Made by a program: the position numbers and the translations under genes
The notes under the pieces: generated by a model
What the model saw: the letters and a program-made list of their open reading frames with translations, nothing else
Database searches by the model: none
Told to the model about the DNA's origin: nothing
Source: Mucor racemosus
Taxonomy: Eukaryota; Mucoromycota; Mucoromycetes; Mucorales; Mucoraceae
Assembly (NCBI GenBank): GCA_027405735.1
Contig: JAPEHQ010000023.1
Coordinates: 558,001-622,000, forward strand
Length of the DNA: 64,000 bases
Direction: 5' to 3'
In this document: one piece after another, positions 47,728 through 58,812 of the stretch
How the letters are laid out: every line of letters starts with the position of its first letter
How positions within the stretch are numbered: the first letter of the stretch is position 1

Positions 47728-48251
47728 TGGAGCCCAAAAAATAAAGAATTCTCATTGTTTGTTATATTCGTATTTTTGCAACTTACATAAATAATCTTGC
47801 TCGGCATGCTCGTATAATGAAAGTAAATTAATTTGACCTTCAACACTGGTATCTTTTTTAGCATCATTGATCCAATCAAGCCATATTTTTTCTGTTAAAG
47901 GGTAAATATCATGCATAGCGACACGAGCTTCTTGGAGCTGGTCCTGCAAATCCAATTGCCTTGATAATTCAATATATTTCACGTGAAGTTCATATTGAGT
48001 ATTGTCTTGAGCCAACTATTCACGAAGAGAGTTAAGTACTTTTATTTTAACATGTTCATAGGTTATTTCGTATAAACCTTTTCTTTGATTTCTAAAAGTT
48101 CATCAAAAGCTTGCATAGTTTTTTGAGCTTCCTCTTCCTCTTGGGTCAAAGGAATCTCTTCTTTTTCCTCTACTAATTGCTGGTCATTTGTAGTATCTTC
48201 TGTGGATACTTCCATATTGACGTGAGCTTCTTTCTCTTCTGATGTATCCAT
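45047..48251 (-). CDS. SART3/Prp24-type HAT-repeat splicing factor lacking RRMs
   Basis: Eight exons on the - strand (48251-48078, 48015-47787, 47277-46682, 46626-46488, 46429-46316, 46256-46191, 46119-45647, 45589-45047) give 777 residues. Residues about 60-580 are HAT (half-TPR) repeats: INIWKDYVEYIL, IRSIYERAIVYYC-type segments, AIRNCPWSGNLWAHLARLME, GDPYYRIEKYYAYISYKRLG and AWIDYIMFEKDQGNYEKCES. Their order matches human SART3. The remainder is basic and disordered with nuclear-localisation clusters (SRKRKLSTDEKEDDD). The protein ends SNDDFRAMLLSSKK, the Lsm-interaction motif of SART3/Prp24. The two RRMs that normally lie between HAT repeats and this motif are absent. Family role: U6 snRNP recycling and U4/U6 annealing. 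Intron 2 is 509 nt, ten times its neighbours, with an A27-type run. Confidence 0.87.
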
Positions 48252-48414
48252 GTTGTTTATTGATAGATGAAAAAGAGTACAAGCTGCTTGACTACAACAA
48301 TTGCTTTACTCAGTGACTCTGTTAGTGTGGTGGCTTCGATACTTCCGATGCTTTAAATGCCCTACCTTACTCACTCTCAATATACACCCCTTGAAGTCTA
48401 ATTAATTATATTAA
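48252..48414. promoter_or_regulatory. Bidirectional promoter between the SART3-like gene and DUS1
   Basis: Only 163 bp separate two divergent start codons, so both promoters must lie here. Seen: TTTAATATAATTAATTAGAC near the DUS1 side and GTGACTCTGTTAGTGTGG in the middle. No clear TATA box on either strand. Both genes act on RNA, so shared control is plausible but not shown. Confidence 0.6.
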
Positions 48415-49746
48415 ATGATATGTCGACGATTTTTGACAAATCATACTCGAAAATATAGCACAGATATCAAATTAAAAGGCTATGAATTTTACAATAAAAC
48501 ATTGGGTTCACCAAAACATATTGTGGGACCCATGGTCGAACAATCAGAATTAGCTTGGCGAATTCTTTGTAGACGATACAATGCCCACTTGTGTTATACA
48601 CCCATGTTTCATTCAAAGCTGTTTAGTGATCCAATTCATGGATACAAGTATCAAGATGACCAATGGTCTACGAATGCAGAAGATCGGCCGCTGATAGTAC
48701 AGGTATTATGACAGAATAATTATATATATATATATATTTATATTAATAATTTATTACATTTTAAATAGTTTTGTGGCAATGATCCAGATACTCTATTAAA
48801 AGCAGCTAAAATGGTAGAAAATCAATGCGATGCCATTGATCTCAATTTAGGATGCCCACAATACATTGCAAAAAAGGGAAGATATGGATCATTTTTACAA
48901 GATGATTGGGAATTAATTTACAAACTTATCTCTACATTGGATCAACATTTAAAAGTACCAGTTACAGCAAAAATTCGAGTGTTTTCAAGCGAAACAAAAA
49001 CAGTAAATTATGCAAAGATGTTGGTAGAATCTGGAGCACAGTTATTAACAGTGCATGGAAGGCTAAGAGAACAAAAAGGTCATCATACAGGATTAGCAGA
49101 TTGGAGCAAGATCAAAGCTGTAAAGCAAAGCTGTCCCCATGTGCCAGTGATAGCCAATGGTAATATATTATATCACGATGATGTGCAGCATTGTTTAGAC
49201 ATGACAGGTGCAGATGGAGTGATGAGTGCCGAGAACAATTTATACAATCCTACCATATTTACGGCCACTAAGATGCCACCATATACTTTTGATATTGCAT
49301 TGGAATATTTAGATATTTGTAGTAAACAAGTATTCACCAGATCAGTTATTATAAAATCTCATTTATTCAAGATATTCCATGCAAGTTTACCAGTTCATAC
49401 AGATTTAAGAGATAGATTAGCTGTATGTAATTCAGCAAAAGAAATGGAAAAAATTACGCTTGAATTAAAAGAAAGAATTCAAAAAGACATGGATATTACA
49501 AAAGATGTCGTTGATATAAATCCAGAAACAGGCATACGAACTTATGCAGCATGGCGATGTCAGGTACAGTGATTAAATAGACGTAACTGACTTACACAAT
49601 CATTTATTCACACAACACATATACAATAGCCTTACTTTAGACATAAACCGGTGATTGATCATCAACAAGTTTCAACCGATAAAAGGAGAGAAAGAGCGAT
49701 TGAAGCGTTGAAACGCAAAAAAGCCTTGATTCAATTGTGTAAATAA
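48415..49746 (+). CDS. DUS1: tRNA-dihydrouridine synthase, Dus1 type
   Basis: Exons 48415-48702, 48769-49563 and 49630-49746 give 399 residues. The N-terminal FMN barrel starts [20 protein letters not shown]. The active-site loop is [20 protein letters not shown] near residue 143, holding the catalytic Cys. [26 protein letters not shown] and PVIANGNI follow in the family order. Role: FMN- and NADPH-dependent reduction of uridines 16/17 in the tRNA D-loop. The first 16 residues ([16 protein letters not shown]) are basic with no acid and look like a mitochondrial presequence, so dual targeting is possible. The basic C-tail ([17 protein letters not shown]) may contact tRNA. Intron 1 is TA-rich. 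Its stop lies only 25 bp before the left end of a transposon-like element. Confidence 0.94.
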
Positions 49747-49771
49747 ACGGTTCACGGGCATTGAACAAATA

Positions 49772-51027
49772 CACCTTTTGCCATAATGATGTCGCATTTA
49801 AAAAAAATATGTCGCATGTTGCTCATATAATCAATACCCAACTCTTTCTTGTTTTCTATAAGCCCCAATTAAACCTTTTTAATAGGGAAAGTTCATAAAT
49901 CGAAATGCTCAAGTCATTGAAGCTACTGCATAAGGTCAAAATTTTATTGAACCGGGTTCAACCAGCTACAGAATTAAGCATTTAAAACTTTGCTTTTTCA
50001 TTCTACCAGATGAACATAACACGCGATCAGGCTATCTGTAGGCTCTTCTGTGAAGAATACACCAAGGATAACGCAAGAAGGTTATCAAAAAAAGATTGAG
50101 GAGTTTGGCCCATTGGATGTGTGCTATGAAGCTGATCCTAGGCGGCATGTTCTACTCACTCTCCCTGAAATACATTTTCAACCTCTAGTTTTTAAACTTC
50201 ACAAAACTTTAAGCAAAGAAGCATGTAATAACAAAGTTAATGCCATTTGATAGTTTGGCTAAATGAGCCAAGTAACATTTTGATTGCCACGATTATTGTA
50301 TGAATGATTTTAATTTCTTTTAATTGTGTCATTTAACAAATTTTGAAGAAGGATGTTTTATAAATAAATCTCGTTCATTGCATATAAACCCTCGCTGTAT
50401 AAGCCTGGATGTTGGGTCATTCTCTTGAATTCATGGAATTTGTGGTCATAAGTTAATGCGTCAATTATTATTGTCCTTAATTTTTTATGTGTACTGGCAA
50501 GAATATGTTAGATGTGTAATTGAAACTGGTTTGTTTGTATGTAATTTAATTTACCTGATAAAGCTTTGTAAATCAATTACATTCGTAGACAATCCCGCGA
50601 AATCTATGGCTACAAGGCAAATATCTTCTTCAAATGAATTGATATTAGAAACCATGACTAAGGGAAAAAATTAGTTTTAGTCTTGTTATTAATAAATATT
50701 CATATATTTGCAAATATATTATGTCTTATATTGAGCATTTCGATCTACACTTATCAGTTCATTTAACAAATCAGTGTTGCCCATTCACATCTCTTGAAGC
50801 AAAAGTATCGGCAGCCAAACAAGACCAGGATACAAAGATCATGCCACATAAAGGTCTTCTTTTTTTAAAGCACTGTACCATGTTATTCACAAGCCCTTTT
50901 CTGTTTTCTTCCCAGAGAATCCAAACAAGAAAGAGTTGGGCGTTGACTATATGAACAACATGCGACATATTTTTTTAGCAAGAAACTATATATTTTCTTA
51001 AATGCGACATTATTATGGCAAAAGGTG
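49772..51027. mobile_element. TIR element (1256 bp), TA target duplication, Tc1/mariner-like
   Basis: Left end CACCTTTTGCCATAATGATG and right end (complement) CACCTTTTGCCATAATAATG match at 19 of 20 bases, and the terminal inverted repeats extend to about 90-100 bp (through CCCAACTCTTTCTTG) with small gaps. Each arm contains two ATGTCGCAT direct repeats, an IR/DR arrangement known from Tc1/mariner elements with paired transposase sites. TA flanks both ends (49770-49771 and 51028-51029). A further inverted match, ATCGAAATGCTCAA, lies at about 49899 and 50733. Interior frames of 60-77 codons show no DDE transposase, so it is non-autonomous or a decayed copy. Confidence 0.82.
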
Positions 51028-51029
51028 TA

Positions 51030-51850
51030 AAGCGTTATTATAATTACACAACAGCATGTACATGTATGAGCGTATGAAAAAATCGCCATTTTTGTTCATC
51101 ATGCGTGTGATAATTTCTTGTTAGTTCTTATGATCCCCTTGAAAATGAATAAATGTAGTAACATGTTATGATTTGAATATGTACGTAGGTGCGTATGAGT
51201 ATAAATGACTATTGATGAGCTTGAACTAGCGTAAATGAGTGTATATCCATGTTGTGTACGATGGTTTTTATCACAAATACCCTTCATTATCTATTTATCA
51301 TTTGAAATTGTATGTCCTTAAAAGTAAATAATTTAGGTCTGCACGGTTGTTTCAATAAATAATCAATTAAATGAGGTTAAACCAAATATATAAAAAAAAA
51401 AAAAAAAACTTGTTTAATAGTTGTCAACATCTAGTGTTTGAGATAAAAAACAACTTGTAAATATCGAACATTTATATGTTGATCGACTGATTTCTGTATA
51501 TTGATCACGACATAAATCAGGGGATTAACTTTCATGCTGCTGTTGTTGTTGTTCTATGTAACGGAACGCATGTACCGCAAAATTAAAGTATTCCATATGG
51601 TCATCATACTATATATACTCCTTGTTTATAGTATTGTTGTTGTTTTTATATATAAATTTGTCAATTATTGTTATAAGGGGGGTAGGGATGAAAGGATTAT
51701 CATGAAAAAGGGGGGGGGAGAGGATCGAAAAAGAAGGGGGAGTAAAGCATTATGAATTCATATATAATACCTCCCCCCCTTCCATTTGATTTCAATTTTC
51801 TCTTTCTCTTTAAACTGTACATATTTATTTAAACAAAAACCAAAAGCACA
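51030..51850. other. Intergenic upstream of the SAM methyltransferase
   Basis: No gene. Holds an A16-type run near 51391-51407 and, at 51676-51780, unusual G runs (GGGGGG, nine G, GGGGG) on the + strand followed by seven C, in otherwise AT-rich DNA. The last 50 bases are pyrimidine-rich then A-rich before the start codon. The frames here (such as 51534-51755) are low complexity. Confidence 0.55.
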
Positions 51851-53412
51851 ATGCATCACTCTATTTTTGATAAGCCATATTTTCTTCAAAAGATCTTAAA
51901 AAAGAAATCCTATAGTCGACCATTATATACAGCTGATATTGTAGCGGAAGTTGGGCCATGGAAAAAGCAATTTCAAACTGCATCCAAAGTAGCTCATGCA
52001 GCATATAGCAATAAGAAACCAAAAACTTACAATATTCGTCAACCTGAATTATCGCCATCTAACTCAACTATTACAACATCATCTTTATTATCTGATTCTG
52101 CTATTATCACACCAACTCCATCATGCTCAACTCCACTATTAACAACTTCATTAAAACCTCCACAACCACACAATGTACCACGTAAAAGACCTCTAAGTTC
52201 TGAAATTCTTATTAAAATTATGGATCAAAAATTAAAGCAACAACAACAACCATGTAATGAAGCAGCAACTACTCCTGTAATGACAAAATCTGCATCTTCA
52301 TCTACAGTAAATACTTTTCATCAACCTCGTCTCACAGCTAAAATTCAATCTACAGTAAGAAGAAACAGCCACCGACACCACCAAAATCAAACCACAGACC
52401 CTTTACGTAAAAAATCAATTGATACACAACAACAACCATATGTACTAACACTCAATAATGACGAACAAGATCGCATGGTAGCACAACATTACTTGTTAAG
52501 AACTGCATTCGGATCAGATTTTAATTCACCTATAAAATCCCAATTACAAAAAGGAATTGTTGTATTAGATGTTGGATGTGGACCAGGAACATGGACAATG
52601 GAAATGAGTACTGCATTCCCAAAATCAACTTTTATTGGCATCGATCAAAATGCGTTTTATCCAAAAGACATTAAGCCACGTAATTGCCATTTTAGAACAT
52701 GCGGTTCACTAGTGGTTACTCATCCTCAAACAATAAACTTGCCATTTCCCGATAATAGTATAGATTACATTTATCAACGTGACATGAATTGGGCTTTGAC
52801 TGGTCAAACATGGCAACCTTTATTATTGGAATATCAACGTATTTTAAAACCTGGGGGTTGGATTGAATGTCTGGAGCCTGATTTTGAAACACAAAATAGC
52901 CTTGAACAAGAATGCATAATGAATGATAAATGTAAGTTGCACTGTATAAACAATTTTATAAACAAATTCTAATTATAGTAACTATAGTAATTAATGGCTT
53001 GTCTATTCGTCAACAAGATCCTTATGCTGTTCATCGGTTACCTACTATGCTTGCTATAAATGGTTTCAAACGAGTTGAAAATTGTTCTCAAACATTCCCA
53101 TTAGGCTGGGGATTATCGCATTCAAATAATAATAGTATTCTAGAAGAAGATGAAGATGAAGATGAACAAGACTCTAAAGATGAACAACAACTCCAACAGC
53201 AACAACAAGATGATTGTTCAGAATTTGCTAGAGCAATGTCAAGTCAATATCTATTTTTACTGAAATCTTTAAAACCTTGGTTATCTAATGTAATGAATTT
53301 AAATAATGAAAAATACGATGAATACATTTCTGGCTTGCCAGCAGAATGGAAGCGTGCTAAAACCTATATTAATTGGCACTGTATTATTGCACAAAAACCT
53401 TATACTATATAA
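51851..53412 (+). CDS. SAM-dependent methyltransferase, class I, with disordered N-terminus
   Basis: Exons 51851-52931 and 52979-53412 give 504 residues. Residues 1-230 are a Ser/Thr/Pro/Gln-rich, basic, probably disordered extension. The methyltransferase core starts near 235: motif I VVLDVGCGPGTWTMEMS, acidic end of strand 2 FIGIDQNAF, motif II-like LPFPDNSIDYIYQRDMNWAL, and ILKPGGWIECLEPDFE. This is the Methyltransf_25/11 pattern shared with fungal LaeA/UMTA-type proteins and with TAM41-unrelated small-molecule enzymes. An acidic/Gln low-complexity insert (EEDEDEDEQD then Gln run) separates the core from a C-terminal helix pair. Substrate unknown. The LaeA comparison rests on motif style only. 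It converges with GAA1, leaving 19 bp between stop codons. Confidence 0.85.
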
Positions 53413-53431
53413 ATAAAATAAATTACATTTA

Positions 53432-55726
53432 TTATGATGATGATTCTGTAAATACTAAAATAAGCATTGCCATATTCATGGGCCAATATACTGTACAACA
53501 AAATGTTAAAAACCATGATCGTACAATTTGATAATCCAACATGAGCGTAGAAATAAGGTTGTATAAAGGTAATTTAGTTGTAAAGCTAAATATATACAAT
53601 AATCCCATGGGTGATAATACCAATAATAGTGTAGACTGAATCAATTTCCAAAATATGTTGGAAGAAGGTCGAATTAAACTATATGGTATCACAATCAGGA
53701 TGGCTGTTGCAACACCTAATGTGAAATTCAGGAGTGAAACCGTAGCGATCACTAATGCACTAGCTGCAAGACAAAATGATTTAAGTATAGTGCCATCGTG
53801 TTCAGCAGATTGATTCTTGTTGATCCATAATATGCATAATACAACTGTTGATATAGCGATAACGGATGAAGTAGTATATTGCATAGTGATCGCCTGTGTA
53901 GATAAAGGAGATGAATATTCATTAAAAAAAAACACTGCTAAATTTAATCTCTTACCTCTGCCTCTGTAAATTGTGCTAAATATTTCCATCCAAATGTTGG
54001 TTGCATCAAGTTGAATATAATGATACCTGCAACATGAGTAATAATCAATATAATAAATGCAAATAATGTGTGCCTTTTTTGGAGCGAATATGCTGTTAAA
54101 ATGTCTGTTTTTTCTGGTTCAATTGGCCTAGTGCCCAAATAATAAAGCGCAAGCGATTGGAAAACTAATGCACAAGCAAATAAAATGACAGGTGGCATAT
54201 ATTGGCTAATAGAGACATAGCGGGTAGGCTGAGGAAGCAAATAAAAGAAGAATGATTGATGGAAATGTTCCAACAAATTGTTTAGACTACGGAAAGTTGA
54301 TTCCACTAATCTTCCTATACGATTAAATCCAAACAACTGTCCAAGATGCTCACTACCAACAATTCCATGGATTGTAACTGCATCAATTGTATATCGAAGA
54401 TATAATCCAGAATCACTAGATGGATGTCCCAATACCAAATATTTCATACTTTGTAACATGTGATTTAATGATCCTAGATAAGCTCCATACGCATGATTTT
54501 CAAATGGATTCTTGACATTGTCGTGCAATGTAATTCGAATAGGCGGATTTGTTCTTGTTGCAACAGCTACGATGGTATTGATTAAATCTAAATTTGGCAA
54601 TTGTCCGTTAACGCCCTCTACAAATATCCACAAATATTAGTTTTATCATCTTGTGCAAAATAGCCTGTATATATATACCAAAAAAGATGCCCATAGTTTC
54701 ATAATCTTGTGTTCCTGGAAAATCCAAATTGACAACACCTTGGACAGCACCTGATCTAGGCATAACAACAGAAGTAAATTCATCTGTACCATGATAAGCA
54801 TCTAACCAAGCTTGTGTACCTAAAGTACCCTCATCTGTCACTAATAAAATAACATCCTTTGCCCAATAAACATTTCTTTTGAATAATTTAGCTAACGATA
54901 ATAGAGATGCAATGCCGTTTGTATTATCTAAAGGGTTAAATTAGTTATATATGTTTGTTATGTATAAAGTTACTATATATATACATTCTCCGGTTCTTGA
55001 TTTCCATGATGCACTAAGGATCAATGCTTCTTTACCATCACTACGAGGAGCTCTATTAATAGCAAATGCATTAACGCCCTGTTGAAATAATAATAATAAT
55101 AATAATAATTAGGTTAATGAACTATTAGCCTAGTAGAAGAGATTTATTTACCTTTTTAGGTTCTCTTCCTTTTACTTCAAAATGCTGAATTGCGGATACG
55201 AATCCTGTATGTCTAAATTCTTGGTGAATAAATTTAGCTCTCCTATAAATGATAATTTATCAGCATTTATATTATTTTTGTATATTCCAAATACTAATGT
55301 TACGTTTCGCTATCTTTATCTTGAATGTTGATTAATTTATCGCGATACTCTTCTGCAGTTCTAATGTCGTTAAATCCATAGTCTAAATTAGCCTACGTAT
55401 AGTAATTAGTTGAAGTATATTTCTCAGGCACAACAATTCATTCATTTACTTGTCCAGGCAGTAGTGCATTTTCAGATATATAAGTTCTTTTGTTGTATCC
55501 ATCGTATGGCAATATCAGTATCCAAGCAATACCAACAATAAATAATAATATGCTGTATATATATGATATAAGTCTAATTGTTATTACACTTTCAAATATA
55601 AAATTACCTCAAGATTGGTATAAATCTTTGTACAAATCTCAAGAATTTAGCGCGTTTAACTGGGTCAATTGATTTATTATTGGCGTTCCTTGCTGCCCAT
55701 CTTTCTTTTAGTCTATTCAAGAGCAT
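53432..55726 (-). CDS. GAA1: GPI transamidase component Gaa1
   Basis: Eight exons on the - strand (55726-55608, 55552-55450, 55392-55304, 55242-55152, 55078-54985, 54927-54679, 54617-53956, 53893-53432) give 622 residues, matching yeast (614) and human (621) Gaa1. The start MLLNRLKERW was chosen over an in-frame ATG 87 bp upstream because it matches the family N-terminus. A transmembrane helix at about 40-60 (ILLFIVGIAWILILP) precedes the diagnostic YNKRTYISENALLPGQ. The lumenal peptidase-like domain includes NVYWAKDVILLVTDEGTLGT and LDFPGTQDYETMGIFFEG. Several transmembrane helices fill the last 250 residues. Role: ER-membrane subunit that presents the GPI lipid to the Gpi8 catalytic subunit. 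All junctions keep frame. Confidence 0.94.
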
Positions 55727-56324
55727 TTTATAGAAATAAAAAGGCCTTAATCTTGACTGAATGCTGTATAAATGGGTAGGTTTATTTATCAGAAAACTTG
55801 GCTTTTCAAACACAGCGTTTGAGTTGGGTTCGGTCGAACAGCATTATACCTGGAGTTGAGGGTTTGAAAATGCAATAGCTTGATATATACGAATGTGCGA
55901 ATAAACAAATGTATGCATCATTGACAAATATTCCTCCAAAAATATGAAAAAATGCGAAAAATCTTTCATAAAGTGTAAATGATCAATTGATAAGCTTTAT
56001 ATCATATAGATTCTCAAACATACATCTAAAAAAAAAAGCATAACTACTGGAAGTAGGATGCATTTTTGCATTCGTTTTATCAACAATGTTTTAGAAAATG
56101 CTCAAGTAAGAATACTTCTGATATTTGGCAACAAACCGTATGGATGCCAGCATTTGTCAATCAAATGTTTTTGTAGCCCATTAAATTCTAATTGATTTAT
56201 AGCATGATTTTCAAAAGCCAATTTTTTATCCAAAATGTTCCATAAATACATATTGTTTTCATTACTGATGTCTGCATTTAAGCCAATAATCTGATTTAAA
56301 ACCTTATTTTATTAAATAATTAAT
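55727..56324. other. Intergenic; GAA1 promoter side
   Basis: GAA1 leader and promoter, then AT-rich DNA. No ORF above noise and no clear match to R1 or R2. R2 copy 3 starts near 56325. Confidence 0.5.
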
Positions 56325-57916
56325 TAAAAATATAGATTATAGACAATACAATCCAATAGGTTGTTGATGTAGTAGAGTAATACATTCAACAGCCAATATA
56401 TTTACGATTATCACCATTTGTAAATATTTTTGTAGCTGTAATATTTGCAGCAACAATGGTTTTTGCTCGGCCATAAACTTAAATAGCACTTACTACTGCT
56501 TAAATTTATACCGCAAGGCAAATCTAAGATTATAACTGTTACTTTATCACTCATAAAATTAAACAAATTAACCTTCTTTAAACTTACTATTTTAGTTTGC
56601 AATTGTCAGTTTTAAAATGATTTGTTTTCAAGTACAATATATATACAATCAAAACTATGGTAATTAGGCAAAACATTAGATTATTCTTTTTTTTTTTTTT
56701 TTGTCTTTCTATATCATTTGAAATTTTATCACTTTTCTGGAACATTTCGTTGGTTTGTGGCCAGTTCTAGATTTTCATTGAGTAGATATAAATATCATTG
56801 CCTTCGATTTGATCTGGTAATCAAAAAATACGTCCAAAAATACAGTAGTAAATAACGATATTTGACCTTAGAATGCAGTTAAATGAAAATACCAGTCTCT
56901 AATATAGACTGCTACCTATATTAAAAACATTAGTCCCTTATGTTAGCATGCGTATTCAGTTAAAAGAAAAGAATACCAGCTTGATAGTCTGATATGCCTT
57001 ATCAAACGGTGAATATATTCTTGAATATAAAAACAGAAAACAGAGAAACAACACACGTAGAAAAGGATTTTCAAGGCTTTACATTATTTAGTGCAGCATT
57101 ACAGCATATAAACCATAAACTAAACAAAATAAGCAATATCTGTTATCATAAAAACATGCATAGCAAGATCGAATGGCTAAGTTTTTTCTCATACTATGGT
57201 ATATATCTAAGTTTTTAATAAAAATGCGTATTATTTTTACTTTTCTTATATTTAACCATGTACTGTCTGAAAATTCAGTTTTTTTAGCGGACATTCTCGG
57301 GGCTCATTTTATCCTTACCAACACTCATGATTTTGATCAAAAAATAGAAAAATCAAATTTTAATACAAAAATCAACGTTTATATATACTACATTGTGAGA
57401 GAAAATTGTAGGCATAGCTCATACGCATTTCATAAAAGCTTAATATTAAATATTAATTAATGAAAATTTGCACTTTTGCCTCAAAAACGGAATTTTGATT
57501 AAAAGATTTTCATGTAATATTTTGCAATAAAAATGGTTGATCGTTTTTATTGAGCAAATAGAGCAGTAAATTCTGTGTATGTGGATATTTTTTGTTTTTA
57601 TAATTGGTAGTATAATTAACTCTAGATTTGCAAAATCAGAAAAAAAAATTTAAAAAATGTCCAAATTGATGATCTGGACAAAAATAATTTTCAAAATTAA
57701 TCTTCCGCTTATAAGCCTTGTAAGTCTTAAAAATTAGAGATTTTATAATACTTGAGAACTTTTTCAAGGATTAATGATGCTGTACCCACTTGATTCAAGC
57801 TTATTACTGTAAATATTTATACATGTTAATACTGTGTGGTAGTTTATTTGATGATAATATAGCCTTACTTGATAATTAATGCGCTAGAGGTGATTTACAT
57901 TGAGTTTTATTCTTAC

Positions 57917-58145
57917 TTCTCCAATATCATAAACATAAACATGGCCATTACTGGGACCTATTGCCACCTTTTTACCCTCTTTGTTCCAAGCCAATTTATT
58001 CAATGCTTTACCAGAACCAATTTAAGTAGTACTTAAAAATGGTTCCTCGGTATTTGCATTCAAATTTCATAAATTAAATTGACTGGTTCCATCTACAGTA
58101 GTACTAAAAAACGTATCATCAGCCCACCATATGATAAATGTCAAT
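57917..58145 (-). pseudogene. Decayed dynein intermediate-chain exon, R2 copy 3
   Basis: The least damaged copy: WADDTFFSTTVDGTSQFNL, stop, NLNANTEEPFLSTT, stop, IGSGKALNKLAWNKEGKK and VAIGPSNGHVYVYDIGE. Both stops coincide with those of copy 1, so they arose before the copies separated. TTTTAG and GTAAG flank it as splice-like sites. The match is to the C-terminal WD40 blades of the cytoplasmic dynein intermediate chain (Dync1i/Pac11-type). Confidence 0.78.
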
Positions 58146-58754
58146 CTAAAATCAGAAACATCCCATTGTAATTGTTATAAGCTATGAAAAGCTTAATTTT
58201 TAATAATATAGCAATTAAATAAAAATCAAGATGATACTAATAGCACATGGTGAGTATTTAATATCTACGTAAGTTTGATGAAGTATGCTTTTAAACTCTT
58301 TTAGAAATTCTGAGGCAAATACAACATCTTGATACTGTAATTTCTATCCATCCAAATGTTGCGATTTTCACGATACAATGAATTCACCTTTTATCAATCT
58401 TGACCTCAATGTACATTGGGTATTAGTTTTTTTATCAGTTGTATTTTCTTTGATATATTAATATTCAGTCATATTGAACGATGATTTGTAGCATGGCCAA
58501 AAAAAAAAAGAATAAATGCTTCAAGAGTTTTCTGCATATCAAATTATGCAATTCAGTAACAATGATTGCACTTGACTAATGCCTTTTAAACCTATTGACT
58601 TTAATAAGAATAATTAGTATTTTCATTCACAAGTAAGCTTTGCTTTATACATTTATATTTACCCATTCAATAAATGACATCTCATTTATTATCCGTTATA
58701 TCAATCAACCAATTTTATCTTGATTCCATATATTTGATAATTAAATGCCTTAAT

Positions 58755-58812
58755 TACACTTGAGCCACCAGGTATTGCCACAAAAAAATGTCTTACAGGT
58801 CGACGAAGCATC
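58755..58812 (-). pseudogene. Short conserved coding relic in R2 copy 3
   Basis: Reads MLRRPVRHFFVAIPGGSSVI, continuing KAFNYQIYGIKIKLVD before a stop. This is the best-preserved version of the peptide shared by the three R2 copies. Source gene not recognised. Confidence 0.3.

Noticed and set aside
49940..49965. GGGTTCAACC-like motif resembling a tRNA B box
   Set aside because: No matching A box, acceptor stem or anticodon arm nearby.
50050..50250. 66-codon + frame inside the TIR element (EEFGPLDVCYEADPRRHVLL)
   Set aside because: Protein-like composition but no recognisable transposase motif and no extension by splicing that I could support; left as part of the element.
57173..57460. 95-codon + frame antisense to R2 copy 3
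   Set aside because: Partly conserved in copies 1 and 2, but those contain stops; recorded under R2 rather than as a gene.
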